Part shown: in pieces, positions 1 to 12,361 of the stretch
Numbering within the stretch: position 1 is the stretch's first letter
Layout: each line of letters begins with the position of its first letter
NCBI RefSeq assembly: GCF_040958095.1
Contig: NC_091214.1
Span: 5,383,501-5,447,500, forward strand
Source: Procambarus clarkii
Taxonomy: Eukaryota; Arthropoda; Malacostraca; Decapoda; Cambaridae
Reading direction: 5' to 3'
DNA length: 64,000 nucleotides
The notes under the pieces: generated by a model
The model's input: the letters and a program-made list of their open reading frames with translations, nothing else
What the model was told of the DNA's origin: nothing
Database searches by the model: none
Program-made: the position numbers and the translations under genes

Positions 1-929
1 CCAAGGGTCTCAGACCCTATTGGAATGAAGTTGTACCTATGATCTAATTGCCTGTACTTGGCTGACTTGTCTCTTTCTCTGTGTGTCGCTGCGGCTCCTG
101 CTGTGCCTGCAGAGAGGTTGATGTATGTAGTTGCCAGGGTGGATACGCAAGTAAAGTCCCATGCCAACTGTCTGCCACCCTTCCACGAACGCAGGGTGAT
201 TCCATCTGGTCGGCCGGCACAGCTAACAGAGTCACGGTTCAGTAGGTTGCAGGGCTCTCTCTCCGCAGGACACTGAGCAGAGGCAAGGCTTCTTTTAATG
301 ATGTCATTGACTTCTACGTGTCTAGTGTGCCAACCACCAGATTTTCCACAGTGCAGGCTATGCAATCCATATTCGTCAGCATCTGCCTCGCCGCAAATAC
401 ACCTATGAACAGTGTGGATAAGGGCAGCAAGACGGAGGGCGACTGGAATACGGAGCTCCTGCAGATCAAGACGTGTGCCTGTCACAGACATAGGGACTGC
501 CAAAAGGAAGTCCCCTGCATGGGGAGCCTGCACAGCTGTGAGGCGTGCACGATCACTGGGGGTTGTTGCTGCCTCCAGAAAAGCTGTGGCTTCTTTGTCT
601 ACAATGAGGCTGTCCCAACTGGTTTGTTCCTTGGCTTTCAGCATGGCTGGTCTGAGTGCTGGGTCTGCCATGGCATCCCATTTAATGTCGCATTCCGTGT
701 AGTGGGGGTCCTGTATCCCCGCTACATCACTCAGGGTGTCAGGTAGAATTTCCTTAACCAGGTCATCTGATGCTGAGGAGGAAGACAGGAAGGCTGGGAT
801 AGAAATTTGGTTGGTGGTGCGGACACCCAAGCCACCGAGCCTAACAGGAAGAATGGCTTGTTTCCACTGGCATTCGTTGAGGGAGAGGTTAGCAACTTTT
901 TCCAGCATGGTCTTCCAGCATGTGTTGCG
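1..929 (-). CDS. Non-LTR retrotransposon ORF2, C-terminal part, open at the window edge
   Basis: The minus strand reads without a stop for about 309 codons, in one frame (codon at 906-908, last full codon at 3-5), and leaves the window at position 1. Seen in order: a LSLNECQW/LGGLGVRT block, a GDFLLAVP block, a Cys/His cluster (CICGEADADEYGLHSLHCGKS, then HTRH) and a GRPDGITL...AWDFTC block. I recognise this order from the region downstream of the reverse transcriptase in metazoan non-LTR retrotransposon ORF2 proteins; the exact clade is uncertain. The reverse transcriptase itself is missing because the frame is cut near 929, where a Penelope-like fragment begins on the other strand. No ATG is implied: this is a 5'-truncated copy, not a gene start. 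The absence of any frame break over 0.9 kb suggests a fairly young copy. ORFs on the plus strand across 318-746 are shadows. Confidence 0.75.
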
Positions 930-1821
930 TTTCACTTACGAGATGGAGAAGGATGGGAAGCTGCCCTTTCGAGATGTAGCAGTAATGGAAAGGAGTGGAG
1001 ATTTCCACACTGCAGTCTACACAAAGGAGACAAAAATAGGAATGTGCCTCAATGCCAACAGTGACTGCCCAGACAGGTACAAGAGGAGTGTCATTAACGC
1101 TTATGTCGACCGTGCTCTCAGCCACAGCTCAGGATGGAAGCAAGTCGATGAAGAACTCTGTAGGGTAAGGCAGGTCCTAGTCAACAACGGCTTCTCCAAT
1201 GGTTTGTTGAAGACATCATAAGAAGGAAGGTGAAAGGCCATGCAACCTCTGAAGAGACAACTAACACAACACCTGTACCCCCTATTAGACTATTTTACAG
1301 GAACATCTTTTCCACAGCTCATAAAACGGTGGAAAGGGTCCTGAAAGTTATTGTTAATAGAAACGTTATCCCTACAGACAAAAATCAGAAGATACAATTG
1401 ACGATCTACTATAAAACCAAGAAAACGGCCAACCTACTCATGAGAAACTCTCCAGACACAAAGCAGAACACTTTAAAAGAGAACAATGTCGTCTATGCCT
1501 TCAAATGCCCACTTGGAGACTGTAAGCCTTAAAGAATTCAGTATATAGGCAAGACAACAACATCTCTTTCCTGGCATTTAACGATGCATAAACAACAGGG
1601 CTCCATTAAGGAACATATAATCTCTTCCCACAACCAGACCATCACCAGAGAAGTCTTAACAAAAAACAAGGAAATCATCGATAGATACAGCGATAGCAGG
1701 CGGCTTGACATCTGCAAGGCACTACACATCAAGAAGTCAACACCAGCAATCAACGGCCAGTTAATGCACAACTATATTCTACCCACTTCAAGACTCCGCT
1801 CCAATATAGAAGCATCATGAA
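930..1821 (+). pseudogene. Penelope-like element fragment: end of RT plus GIY-YIG endonuclease, broken
   Basis: The reading starts with FTYEMEKDGKLPF, matching the LPFLDV block after the PLE reverse transcriptase, and continues through PDRYKRSVINAYVDRALSHSSGW. It shifts by one base near 1203: the first frame stops at 1219-1221, and the next frame resumes with EDIIRRK. A TAA at 1530-1532 falls just before the endonuclease block QYIGKTT (1540-1560), which is the second half of a GIY-YIG domain; C-x-L-GDC precedes it. The frame then runs to a TGA at 1818-1820. Family knowledge: PLEs encode an RT fused to a GIY-YIG nuclease. The copy lacks the RT catalytic core and has at least one frameshift and one stop, so it is dead. 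It lies head-on against the ORF2 fragment at 1-929. Confidence 0.8.
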
Positions 1822-2231
1822 ATATGGGCCAATAGGCCCTCTGCAATTACTTCCATTCTTACCTTCAATACCCATTGTTTCGTGTTCTATCCTGTGTTGA
1901 AAGCTTTGTTCACCTCATCCAAAACTGTTGTAACATATCACCTCACCCAAAATGCGGGTATAAAATGAAAAATGAAAGCTGTTTAAATCATAGCATAAGC
2001 AAGAACTCTGTTTAGTGTTTGCAGGTAATAGTTGTTTGTGTGTAAACTAAAAGTCTTTGAAAATGTAATAAGTTATTCAAAACGCATTCAAGTGTCGCGT
2101 CAGACTTGAAATAAAAATGAATTTTGGAGAATTGATATTTCAATTACCATCAACAGTGAAAAAAAACATAAGAAAGATCGAGAAAATTCGTGTTAGAATT
2201 ATTAATCTTACTTTTTCAGTCATATTTAATA

Positions 2232-2234
<3 letters not shown>
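1822..2234 (+). other. PLE 3' untranslated tail
   Basis: AT-rich sequence follows the PLE stop directly. It starts with TATGGGCCAATAGGCCC, a motif that reappears as a tandem repeat behind the PLE at 62.7 kb, and contains GTGTCGCGTCAGACTTG near 2091. No ORF. Inferred to be the non-coding tail of the same insertion. Confidence 0.55.

Positions 2235-2269
<35 letters not shown>
2235..2269. repeat. (TA)n microsatellite, short
   Basis: Uninterrupted TA dinucleotides, about 17 units, directly after the PLE tail. Confidence 0.95.
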
Positions 2270-2272
<3 letters not shown>

Positions 2273-2415
2273 TATACTTGCATAAACCACAAGTGAAGAT
2301 TAACAATCTTTGGACAACACCCACCAGTGGGCCTCGAACCCAGAAAGCACAACTACCTTCCAGTAGCTGCCATAACTAGTACGCCTTAACCCACTACACC
2401 ATGCAAGTATAGGCT
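2270..2415 (-). mobile_element. tRNA-derived SINE, copy A
   Basis: Read on the minus strand it shows TGGTGTAGTGGGTTAAGG (A-box-like) and GGGTTCGAGGCCC (B-box, GGTTCGANNCC) about 50 bp apart, the layout of a tRNA promoter head. A second copy lies in the opposite orientation at 2552-2655. The unit is bracketed by a 14-bp inverted repeat, CCTATACTTGCAT at about 2271 and ATGCAAGTATAGG at about 2401. It is not a tRNA gene: no acceptor-stem pairing is evident. Confidence 0.7.
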
Positions 2416-2551
2416 TATAGCATGGACACGAGTTCTCCCACATTAACAGTGGCTAGATGAAAAACGTATAGTAACCCCTCACTATTCTAGCGCTCTTGGG
2501 AAGTGGGGATATTTGAGGTGTATATATACCTCGAAGTCTCTACTTCTTTTA

Positions 2552-4207
<1,656 letters not shown>

Positions 4208-4936
4208 TCAGAGTTGTTTCTTAAATTGTTGTGCATTATTATAACTTAAAAATGGATCAAGTTTGTACATTCCAGTACTAACATTAAGAAGATTTGGACA
4301 CTGACTGATTAGAGCAGACTCAATCAAATTCCGTTCCACGAAATCCCCACAATTGGTAATGCTTTTTGCCCCATTCCAGTTAATATTGTGATCGCATAAA
4401 CTCGTATGTAGATACAATGCATTAGACGTTTGGGCAGTTCTAATACTATAAGCATGTTGTGACAACCGCAATTGTAAGGACTTTCCTGTTTGTCCAAGGT
4501 ACACAGAATCACAATCATTGCAGGGAATCGAATACACACAACCTGCTGTATCAGGGGAGTTTTTTATTAAATTGGATTTGATCGTACTATTAGTGAACAC
4601 CAAATTTATATTAAGTTTCTTAAAAATCAGAGACAATTTTTCAAGTCCACTCGCATAAGGTACCACCAATGAGTTAATAATTTTTGGTTTCGCCTTAGGG
4701 ACGTGATTATAAAACGTACGCTTGGCTTGTACAAACGAGAAATCCAAAAACCTCTTAGGATATTGTAAACTCTTCCCAATTTCATATATTTTAGCAATCT
4801 CTTCATCAAAAAACTCAGGGCTGCAAATCCTCAAAGCTCGTAGAAACATTCCTGAAAATACTGCCTGTTTAACTTTACTATGATGATTCGAATAAAAATG
4901 AACATACGACCCCACGTTGGTAGGTTTCCTATTATT
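4208..4936 (-). pseudogene. Penelope-like element, C-terminal half with GIY-YIG endonuclease (3' piece of a split ORF)
   Basis: The frame reads RKPTNVGSYVHFYSNHH, then FSGMFLRALRICSPEFFDEEI, then the endonuclease: VYSIPC-NDC-DSVYLGQTG-x8-LSQH, followed by NALYLHTSLCDHNINW and NLIESALI. These are the GIY (VYSI), YIG (YLG), Cys pair and His positions of PLE nucleases. It ends with a stop at 4208. The 5' part is not here: at 4933 the LTR of another retrotransposon interrupts the codon run, and the reverse-transcriptase half resumes at 12362 in the same frame. About 22 codons upstream of RKPTN belong to that LTR, so an ATG at 4999 is spurious. No damage is visible in this half apart from the insertion. 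Confidence 0.88.
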
Positions 4937-6994
4937 ATAGTACTGTGGGTTGGTTGGTGTTGTCTTCGTTGATCCTTCTCTACGGACAACCCAACCCACA
5001 ACTCGGTAGAGTGCTTATACTAGGAGATCACCCTTGGCGCTTCTGGCTCTTGGAGAGGGGCTCAACGTCACACGTTTAGGGGATGCGGCTCCAACATTTA
5101 GCCTCGTTGTCACGTGCACACACCCACTCGAGCCGCTGTGACTCCCCACTCTCTCCCTAGGTGATATGATCTCCTCAATCCCCTTTTTGACTTATTAGTA
5201 TTACCTTTTACCCTGTCCACGGCAGTGGTTCTTGGTTCTTTCTCTCTCTCTCTCCTTCTTTACTACCTCCTGGGAAGCCTCACTAGGACGAGGGCAAACA
5301 CCAGCAAATTGGGATACATTTACTGGACAAAGCACATACACGATACATACACACATATAATAATAATGAATCCTATACTCTATAATATCACAATCAGGTT
5401 GCACTCCAACACCATCAGAGCTCTATTATCAGCTTATCAAGTGGTATCCTATCTCCTGGTTCACCACCTGATACTATTAACCTCCTCAAGTTGGTCAAGC
5501 CTACATACACTGTTGCACTATCAGCAAGATAATGTATATATAGAAAATCAGCATTTGAATGCAATAACATATATCAGTATAAATGTTCATTGATACACAA
5601 CAATGATTAATCGATCACTGTCAGTCCTCGAGCACATACATCTGTAGGTAATCAAGCCTACGACTGCAACTCTAAGCTTCAGAATGAATCACTCCTTGAC
5701 ATAAGAATGCAAACAGTCACTCACCTCTCACTGCGTCTTGCACGCTAATGACAACCAAACACTATCAACTCCCTACTAGTAATCCACCAGAACTTCTCCT
5801 TCCACCTCTGGAAGTTCACTACCCTAATATCTTTAGGTTCTTCCGGGCTTCACTACCAGGATCCTCTGCAGCTCCTCCCGGCTGCTATCATGAAGTTTCC
5901 TTGTGCAACTACGGTGCTTCACCCTTCTGTTAGGTTCTTCCACAGCTCTCTTGGCTGCTACACCACCTCTACAGAAGCACGTGACACTCCTCTTCACTGC
6001 TGCTTCTCCTCACAGCTCGAGGTCCTCTGCTCCACTACCTTGGAGTCTCATCAGCTACATCATCTGCTGGCTTCGAAGTTCTCAGCAACTTCTTCCCCAA
6101 AGACAAACCTGCAACCCATCGACGTTCCAATAAAATGTTCCCCTTTAACACATAAACAAAAATAACCACACAATATGCTTGCCTCAAACCTCTATCTGTC
6201 CTCTACATACAGTGAGAGTGGACTCCCCCGTTTTGGGCGGGTCCATACTCCACCTCGCCTGGCGGCGGTCCTCACTCGCTGGGAGGGTCTTCCTCCATCC
6301 GGAGCCAGGCTCCCTCAGTCGTCCGCCAGCGCTCAGAGGGGGCGGACGTCGCTCCGTGTTCCTCCCTCTCCACTCTCTTATTTCAGGCTTTCTGCCTTAT
6401 TAAAACATGTCTAACTTATAAATAAACATCGCTACTGTCGCTGGGCACACGACCAAACTACAAGCAATCACTATGAACTGGCGTATATCGTGCTTACCAC
6501 AGATTAATTGGTCGAGGGCGCTTTCCCTCTGACGGCGTCTGGTCAGGGCGCTCCACACAGCCCACAATAATGCTTCTGGGCGATTTAATATCTGCTCGTC
6601 GACCAGGACTTGAGACCACAACGTTCCCAGCTCGATTCCACAGCTGGTACGTCCGCACACTTCTCTTCTCTTCGAGATATATCACTAGGGGTTCCCTTCT
6701 GACGGGAGCTCAACGGAGCGCGGCTTCCCCCTGCGATGTCTGGCACTCAAGTGAGGTCAAAGCCCCTCCAGAAGCGAGCCTCACGCCTCCAGCAAAATGT
6801 CCACACCTCCTCGCCAGTCATTTATCTAATTTCTTCTGCATTGCCCATAATCTCAAACTGTTACACATATCCAACCAACTATTTTACATATGCGTTATCA
6901 CCTCAATACTTGCTAGACCTTCTAGTTAGGTCAGGCTTGACGAATAACTCTCAAGGAGGGAGACTCGTTTCTCCTGTAGGCCGAGATCATAACA
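4933..6994 (-). repeat. 3' LTR of the Gag-protease element
   Basis: Minus-strand 3' copy of the 2,062-bp LTR. Its inner edge is preceded in sense by the polypurine tract at 6995-7007. It contains many small overlapping frames that recur identically in the other LTR; these are not genes. The middle (about 6220-6360) is GC-rich compared with the surroundings. Confidence 0.9.
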
Positions 6995-7007
6995 CTCCCC
7001 TCCCCTT
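6995..7007 (-). other. Polypurine tract
   Basis: In sense (minus strand) AAGGGGAGGGGAG directly precedes the LTR start TGTTATG, the expected site for plus-strand DNA priming. Confidence 0.8.
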
Positions 7008-7240
7008 ATTTTTGAGAGTTATTCCAGTGGCAAAGCTCGGGATAATACATCCGCCACCACACTGTATCGTTCTTCACCCCATATACTCTCTTAGGAGTCT
7101 ACAATTAGTTCGTTGCACCTTGCAACATCCGGCTCACAACTCTCCAGGAACATGTTCTTCTCACAAATGATCTGACCTCTCTGGCACCTCTTGGCTAGGC
7201 TGTCCTCCTTGGACGCCTGCACTCTATCGGTCCACTCTAC

Positions 7241-10200
7241 TTATTGTCTCCACCCTCCGTTCCCTCGTCTTCTTCTCTTCCCGTCCAGAGTCAGACATCT
7301 ACTGTCTGTACCTCCTCTGTCGTCTTCACACTTCCATCTACTGCCATCATACTTTCGTCTCCTGTCATCATACTTCACCCCCTCGTCTTCACCGACGATT
7401 CTCCCTTTCGTCTCCTCATTTATCCAAGATCTCATCCTGTCTGACTTCCATTGAGTCCTCGGCTTTCTTCTATCCATCCATGCTTGCATCATCATCCTCT
7501 TCCCACACTTTTCACCTCTATACAACTCCATTTCTTCTCCTTCAACACTTCTTCGTTCCTTAAAAGTTTCTTCGAGCACTGTACTACACTCAACAGCACT
7601 TGACCGTGCATGTCGCTCTACCTCTCCCAGAGTGCTCGTAAGCATCTCTCCACACATACTGTCTCTTCTCCTTTCATTTTCTCGGCTATTACTCTTCTTC
7701 ATTATCTCTACTCTACGTTTTCTGTGAAACATGTCAACTCCTGACATCTCAAACAACTTAACTCCACTATCCCTATGCCTCTGTGCTCGTGGACCACTTG
7801 ACGCTCTATTTCCGTCCTCAGTCTGTCCACATCTTTCCTCATTCCCACTCAGCACAGTTGCATTCGCCTTCCGACTCTTAATTCCAGCAGTCTGGGCTCT
7901 ATTCAGGTCCGCTCTCTTCACATGATTCTTCTTCGGCTGGGCCATCTTCACTTTTGACCTCACCGAGACTTCATTTTCGTGGGCTGGACCTTCATCAAAC
8001 AGCCATGCTATATCTACGTCGATATCTTCCACCGGCTGAATCGACACTGTCTCACCTTCTCCAGTGTCTTCCTTGTCGGCCACCTCTGCCTTCGTCACTA
8101 CCGAGACAGGGTTTTCAATGGCTTGGCGGTCTCCTGACTCATCTCCTCGGATGTCAGTCAGGTTCACACTCTCAGGTGTCCCACCCGTGCCGAGGCCTTC
8201 TGGGCACTCCTCTGGCACAGTCTCCGCTACGACTCTCGGCAACACCTTTGTCCCGCACAAGTCATTTCCCAGGATCACTTGGACTCCTGGAACAGGTATG
8301 TCGGGGCACACTCCCAACATCACCTCCGCCGACACATATTCCGACCTTAGCTGGACAGCGCATACGGGCATGTCACTCTCCGACAATAACCCATATACTT
8401 TCATCTTCCCACTGCCAGCTAACCGTCGACCATCCCCAATCAGGCTTCTCGCAATCAAGCTCTGATTAGCTCCGGTATCTCTTAAGATACCAACTTCTAC
8501 CTCAGGTTGGCCTCTTATACTGATCCAACCTTTACTCATGAACGGCCTATACCTCTCGTTCACTAAATTCGCTCTCTGTGGTTTGTCTCGGAACACATTA
8601 GTATATTTACTTCCGGGGTCACACATGGCCAGGGTCACAACTCTCTTGCCCTGTCTACAATCTCGCATCACGTGACCCAATCCGTTACAATTGTAACATC
8701 TCATCTGGGAAAAGTCTCTTCTATATGTACCAGAGTAGCTCTGACTCTGTCCACTCGCATGAGAATTCCTCGGGCCAGGTACACTACTTGCACTCTGTGG
8801 GGTTTTACTGGACTCTCGATTTCCAGGATAACGATTAGTTTCTCGTTTAGCTCCTCCATCTTCACTTTCAGACGAAGTGCGCGACCTACTCTTCTGAGTT
8901 TTAGGGTACTTACTTTTATCTGCCCATTTATCAAAATTTTTCTCACCCCAGACTCTTCTGGGTCTCTCATAATTTCTTCCTCCCCAGACTCCATTGGATC
9001 TGCCATTGCTGCGGCTCGCCTCGCTTCTCACTCTGTTCTCCCTTAAGCTCTTGTACGCTTCAGTAATCATATCCGCCCTATCTGCGGCATCTTTCACCTC
9101 CATTATCCCTGCTTCTTGGATCTTGAACTTTGTTTCGGGATGCATCATCTCCAAGAACTTCTCCATGACCATCAGTTGCTTCAGGTCAGCATAAGATCCA
9201 ACTCCAGCAGCCTCAATCCATTTCTGGAATCGTCTTTCCAGATCTCTTGCTGTCTCAGCAAACGTACATGCTCCAACTTTGATCATTTCTCTGAAGCGCT
9301 TCCTATAAGCTTCTGGGGTTAACTGAAACGAGCGCAATATGCTGCTCTTTACTGTGGCATAATCCTGGCACTCTTCCAGTGACAATTGGGTGTATGCCTC
9401 CCTGGCTGCACCGGTCAATCTTAACTGGACCAGCTGGGCCCATTCCTCCTGTGGCCACTCCTTGATACTGGCTACTTTCTCAAAATGCTCGAAGAAGCTC
9501 TCTGCCTCTTCGGGAACAAACAAGGGAATGTCCTTCTCCCTAACCCTAACATCTGGTGGGTGTGATACCTGGGTGGTGCTCTCTGGCAACCCATGTTCAA
9601 TCCTTTGCTCAGCCAAGGTTCTATTCGCTTCTATCTGCATTTGTTTTGTTCTCTCTTTTTCTTTTTCGACCTGGGCTTTTTCTTTTTCTTGTTCCAACTC
9701 CAGTTCCCTTACTCTGGTTTTCTCTTTTTCTACTTCCAACCTGGTTTTCTCTTTTTCCTTCTCGGCTTCATTTTTCATCTGGAGTTCTAATTTCATCTTT
9801 TCCAGCTGGAACTGTCTCTCCTTGTCCTCACGCTGCATCTGGAGCTCTAACTGGAATCTCTCCAAGCTCCTATTCCGGCTACTCCTGCTACTGCGGCTAC
9901 TCTTGCTGTTCCTACTCGATCCCTGGGATCTCACGTCATCCTGCCCATCATCCTCCTTTCTACTTTCAGCTCCTTTCTGGGCTCCTTGTTCTGCCGCTTC
10001 ATTTTTGGCTCTTAACTGCCTCAGGATCTCATCCTTCATCCCAGCTACTTTAGATGCTTTCAACCTAATGCCACATTTTTCTGCTATTTGTTTCAATTGA
10101 TCCCTCGTGCAACCTTCTAAATCCTCAGGCTTGCCTGACTCCACAAACGCTTGCACCTTATCCATCTTGTCCTGTGAGTCTTCCCAAGAGAGAGAGTATA

Positions 10201-10246
10201 CACCTGCAGTCACACAGTTTACTTCAGCAAGGGTGTACAAATCCAC
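7241..10246 (-). CDS. Gag-protease polyprotein of the LTR retrotransposon
   Basis: A single uninterrupted frame of 1,001 codons. From the first ATG: residues ~37-85 form a basic, helical SAP-like segment (DLEGCTRDQLKQIAEKCG); ~126-215 is a long Glu/Lys/Gln coiled coil; ~240-400 resembles the SCAN-like capsid region of gypsy-group Gag (FFEHFEKVA, LTGAAREAY, AYRKRFRE); a CCHC zinc knuckle is C517-x2-C520-x4-H525-x4-C530; and an aspartic protease carries the catalytic D590-T-G-A with ILGNDL at ~658. From ~700 the tail is charged and unfamiliar. A second ATG at 10163-10165 (residue 28, MDKVQAF) is the likelier start, since the first 27 residues look like leader. Gypsy elements normally continue into RT, RNase H and integrase after the protease; here the frame ends and the polypurine tract follows 230 bp later. 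The ORF is intact, unlike nearly everything around it. Confidence 0.88.
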   Translation of the reverse strand: MDLYTLAEVNCVTAGVYSLSWEDSQDKMDKVQAFVESGKPEDLEGCTRDQLKQIAEKCGIRLKASKVAGMKDEILRQLRAKNEAAEQGAQKGAESRKEDDGQDDVRSQGSSRNSKSSRSSRSSRNRSLERFQLELQMQREDKERQFQLEKMKLELQMKNEAEKEKEKTRLEVEKEKTRVRELELEQEKEKAQVEKEKERTKQMQIEANRTLAEQRIEHGLPESTTQVSHPPDVRVREKDIPLFVPEEAESFFEHFEKVASIKEWPQEEWAQLVQLRLTGAAREAYTQLSLEECQDYATVKSSILRSFQLTPEAYRKRFREMIKVGACTFAETARDLERRFQKWIEAAGVGSYADLKQLMVMEKFLEMMHPETKFKIQEAGIMEVKDAADRADMITEAYKSLRENRVRSEASRSNGRSNGVWGGRNYERPRRVWGEKNFDKWADKSKYPKTQKSRSRTSSESEDGGAKRETNRYPGNRESSKTPQSASSVPGPRNSHASGQSQSYSGTYRRDFSQMRCYNCNGLGHVMRDCRQGKRVVTLAMCDPGSKYTNVFRDKPQRANLVNERYRPFMSKGWISIRGQPEVEVGILRDTGANQSLIARSLIGDGRRLAGSGKMKVYGLLSESDMPVCAVQLRSEYVSAEVMLGVCPDIPVPGVQVILGNDLCGTKVLPRVVAETVPEECPEGLGTGGTPESVNLTDIRGDESGDRQAIENPVSVVTKAEVADKEDTGEGETVSIQPVEDIDVDIAWLFDEGPAHENEVSVRSKVKMAQPKKNHVKRADLNRAQTAGIKSRKANATVLSGNEERCGQTEDGNRASSGPRAQRHRDSGVKLFEMSGVDMFHRKRRVEIMKKSNSRENERRRDSMCGEMLTSTLGEVERHARSSAVECSTVLEETFKERRSVEGEEMELYRGEKCGKRMMMQAWMDRRKPRTQWKSDRMRSWINEETKGRIVGEDEGVKYDDRRRKYDGSRWKCEDDRGGTDSRCLTLDGKRRRRGNGGWRQ

Positions 10247-10278
10247 TCTTGGACAGGGTGTGGGTGTGTCAGTTCACT

Positions 10279-10296
10279 CTCCCGGACAGGCCCCCA
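10279..10296 (-). other. tRNA primer binding site
   Basis: In sense, three bases after the 5' LTR, reads TGGGGGCCTGTCCGGGAG. It starts with TGG (complement of tRNA CCA). It closely resembles the tRNA-Pro primer site used by many retroelements (TGGGGGCTCGTCCGGGAT), with a few differences. The tRNA identity is inference. Confidence 0.7.
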
Positions 10297-10299
10297 ATT

Positions 10300-12361
10300 T
10301 ATTATAGTACTGTGGGTTGGTTGGTGTTGTCTTCGTTGATCCTTCTCTACGGACAACCCAACCCACAACTCGGTAGAGTGCTTATACTAGGAGATCACCC
10401 TTGGCGCTTCTGGCTCTTGGAGAGGGGCTCAACGTCACACGTTTAGGGGATGCGGCTCCAACATTTAGCCTCGTTGTCACGTGCACACACCCACTCGAGC
10501 CGCTGTGACTCCCCACTCTCTCCCTAGGTGATATGATCTCCTCAATCCCCTTTTTGACTTATTAGTATTACCTTTTACCCTGTCCACGGCAGTGGTTCTT
10601 GGTTCTTTCTCTCTCTCTCTCCTTCTTTACTACCTCCTGGGAAGCCTCACTAGGACGAGGGCAAACACCAGCAAATTGGGATACATTTACTGGACAAAGC
10701 ACATACACGATACATACACACATATAATAATAATGAATCCTATACTCTATAATATCACAATCAGGTTGCACTCCAACACCATCAGAGCTCTATTATCAGC
10801 TTATCAAGTGGTATCCTATCTCCTGGTTCACCACCTGATACTATTAACCTCCTCAAGTTGGTCAAGCCTACATACACTGTTGCACTATCAGCAAGATAAT
10901 GTATATATAGAAAATCAGCATTTGAATGCAATAACATATATCAGTATAAATGTTCATTGATACACAACAATGATTAATCGATCACTGTCAGTCCTCGAGC
11001 ACATACATCTGTAGGTAATCAAGCCTACGACTGCAACTCTAAGCTTCAGAATGAATCACTCCTTGACATAAGAATGCAAACAGTCACTCACCTCTCACTG
11101 CGTCTTGCACGCTAATGACAACCAAACACTATCAACTCCCTACTAGTAATCCACCAGAACTTCTCCTTCCACCTCTGGAAGTTCACTACCCTAATATCTT
11201 TAGGTTCTTCCGGGCTTCACTACCAGGATCCTCTGCAGCTCCTCCCGGCTGCTATCATGAAGTTTCCTTGTGCAACTACGGTGCTTCACCCTTCTGTTAG
11301 GTTCTTCCACAGCTCTCTTGGCTGCTACACCACCTCTACAGAAGCACGTGACACTCCTCTTCACTGCTGCTTCTCCTCACAGCTCGAGGTCCTCTGCTCC
11401 ACTACCTTGGAGTCTCATCAGCTACATCATCTGCTGGCTTCGAAGTTCTCAGCAACTTCTTCCCCAAAGACAAACCTGCAACCCATCGACGTTCCAATAA
11501 AATGTTCCCCTTTAACACATAAACAAAAATAACCACACAATATGCTTGCCTCAAACCTCTATCTGTCCTCTACATACAGTGAGAGTGGACTCCCCCGTTT
11601 TGGGCGGGTCCATACTCCACCTCGCCTGGCGGCGGTCCTCACTCGCTGGGAGGGTCTTCCTCCATCCGGAGCCAGGCTCCCTCAGTCGTCCGCCAGCGCT
11701 CAGAGGGGGCGGACGTCGCTCCGTGTTCCTCCCTCTCCACTCTCTTATTTCAGGCTTTCTGCCTTATTAAAACATGTCTAACTTATAAATAAACATCGCT
11801 ACTGTCGCTGGGCACACGACCAAACTACAAGCAATCACTATGAACTGGCGTATATCGTGCTTACCACAGATTAATTGGTCGAGGGCGCTTTCCCTCTGAC
11901 GGCGTCTGGTCAGGGCGCTCCACACAGCCCACAATAATGCTTCTGGGCGATTTAATATCTGCTCGTCGACCAGGACTTGAGACCACAACGTTCCCAGCTC
12001 GATTCCACAGCTGGTACGTCCGCACACTTCTCTTCTCTTCGAGATATATCACTAGGGGTTCCCTTCTGACGGGAGCTCAACGGAGCGCGGCTTCCCCCTG
12101 CGATGTCTGGCACTCAAGTGAGGTCAAAGCCCCTCCAGAAGCGAGCCTCACGCCTCCAGCAAAATGTCCACACCTCCTCGCCAGTCATTTATCTAATTTC
12201 TTCTGCATTGCCCATAATCTCAAACTGTTACACATATCCAACCAACTATTTTACATATGCGTTATCACCTCAATACTTGCTAGACCTTCTAGTTAGGTCA
12301 GGCTTGACGAATAACTCTCAAGGAGGGAGACTCGTTTCTCCTGTAGGCCGAGATCATAACA
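10300..12361 (-). repeat. 5' LTR of the Gag-protease element
   Basis: Minus-strand 5' copy of the LTR. Its outer end (TGTTATGATC in sense) touches the CTAT duplication at 12362-12365 and then PLE coding sequence. It should hold the element's promoter, but I cannot place a TATA box or start site with confidence. Confidence 0.9.

Larger units (their letters stand above)
4933..12361 (-). mobile_element. LTR retrotransposon, Gag-protease only (TR-GAG-like), inserted in the PLE
   Basis: Two direct LTRs, 4933-6994 and 10300-12361, sit at a constant offset of 5,367 bp, so they have equal length (2,062 bp); I saw no mismatch where I compared them. In minus orientation each starts TGTTATGATC and ends ACTATAATA. 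Target duplication CTAT lies at 4929-4932 and 12362-12365. The internal region is only 3.3 kb and has a primer binding site, one 1,001-codon ORF and a polypurine tract. Reverse transcriptase, RNase H and integrase are absent, so movement would need enzymes in trans. Equal, apparently identical LTRs suggest a recent insertion (or a recent conversion). Confidence 0.88.

Noticed and set aside
318-1221. Plus-strand frames at 318-746 and 412-702
   Set aside because: They lie antisense to the ORF2 C-terminus, which has recognisable conserved blocks on the minus strand.
5225-6929. Several 60-120 codon frames repeated identically at 10592-12296
   Set aside because: They are inside the two LTRs and recur only because LTRs are duplicates; no domains seen.
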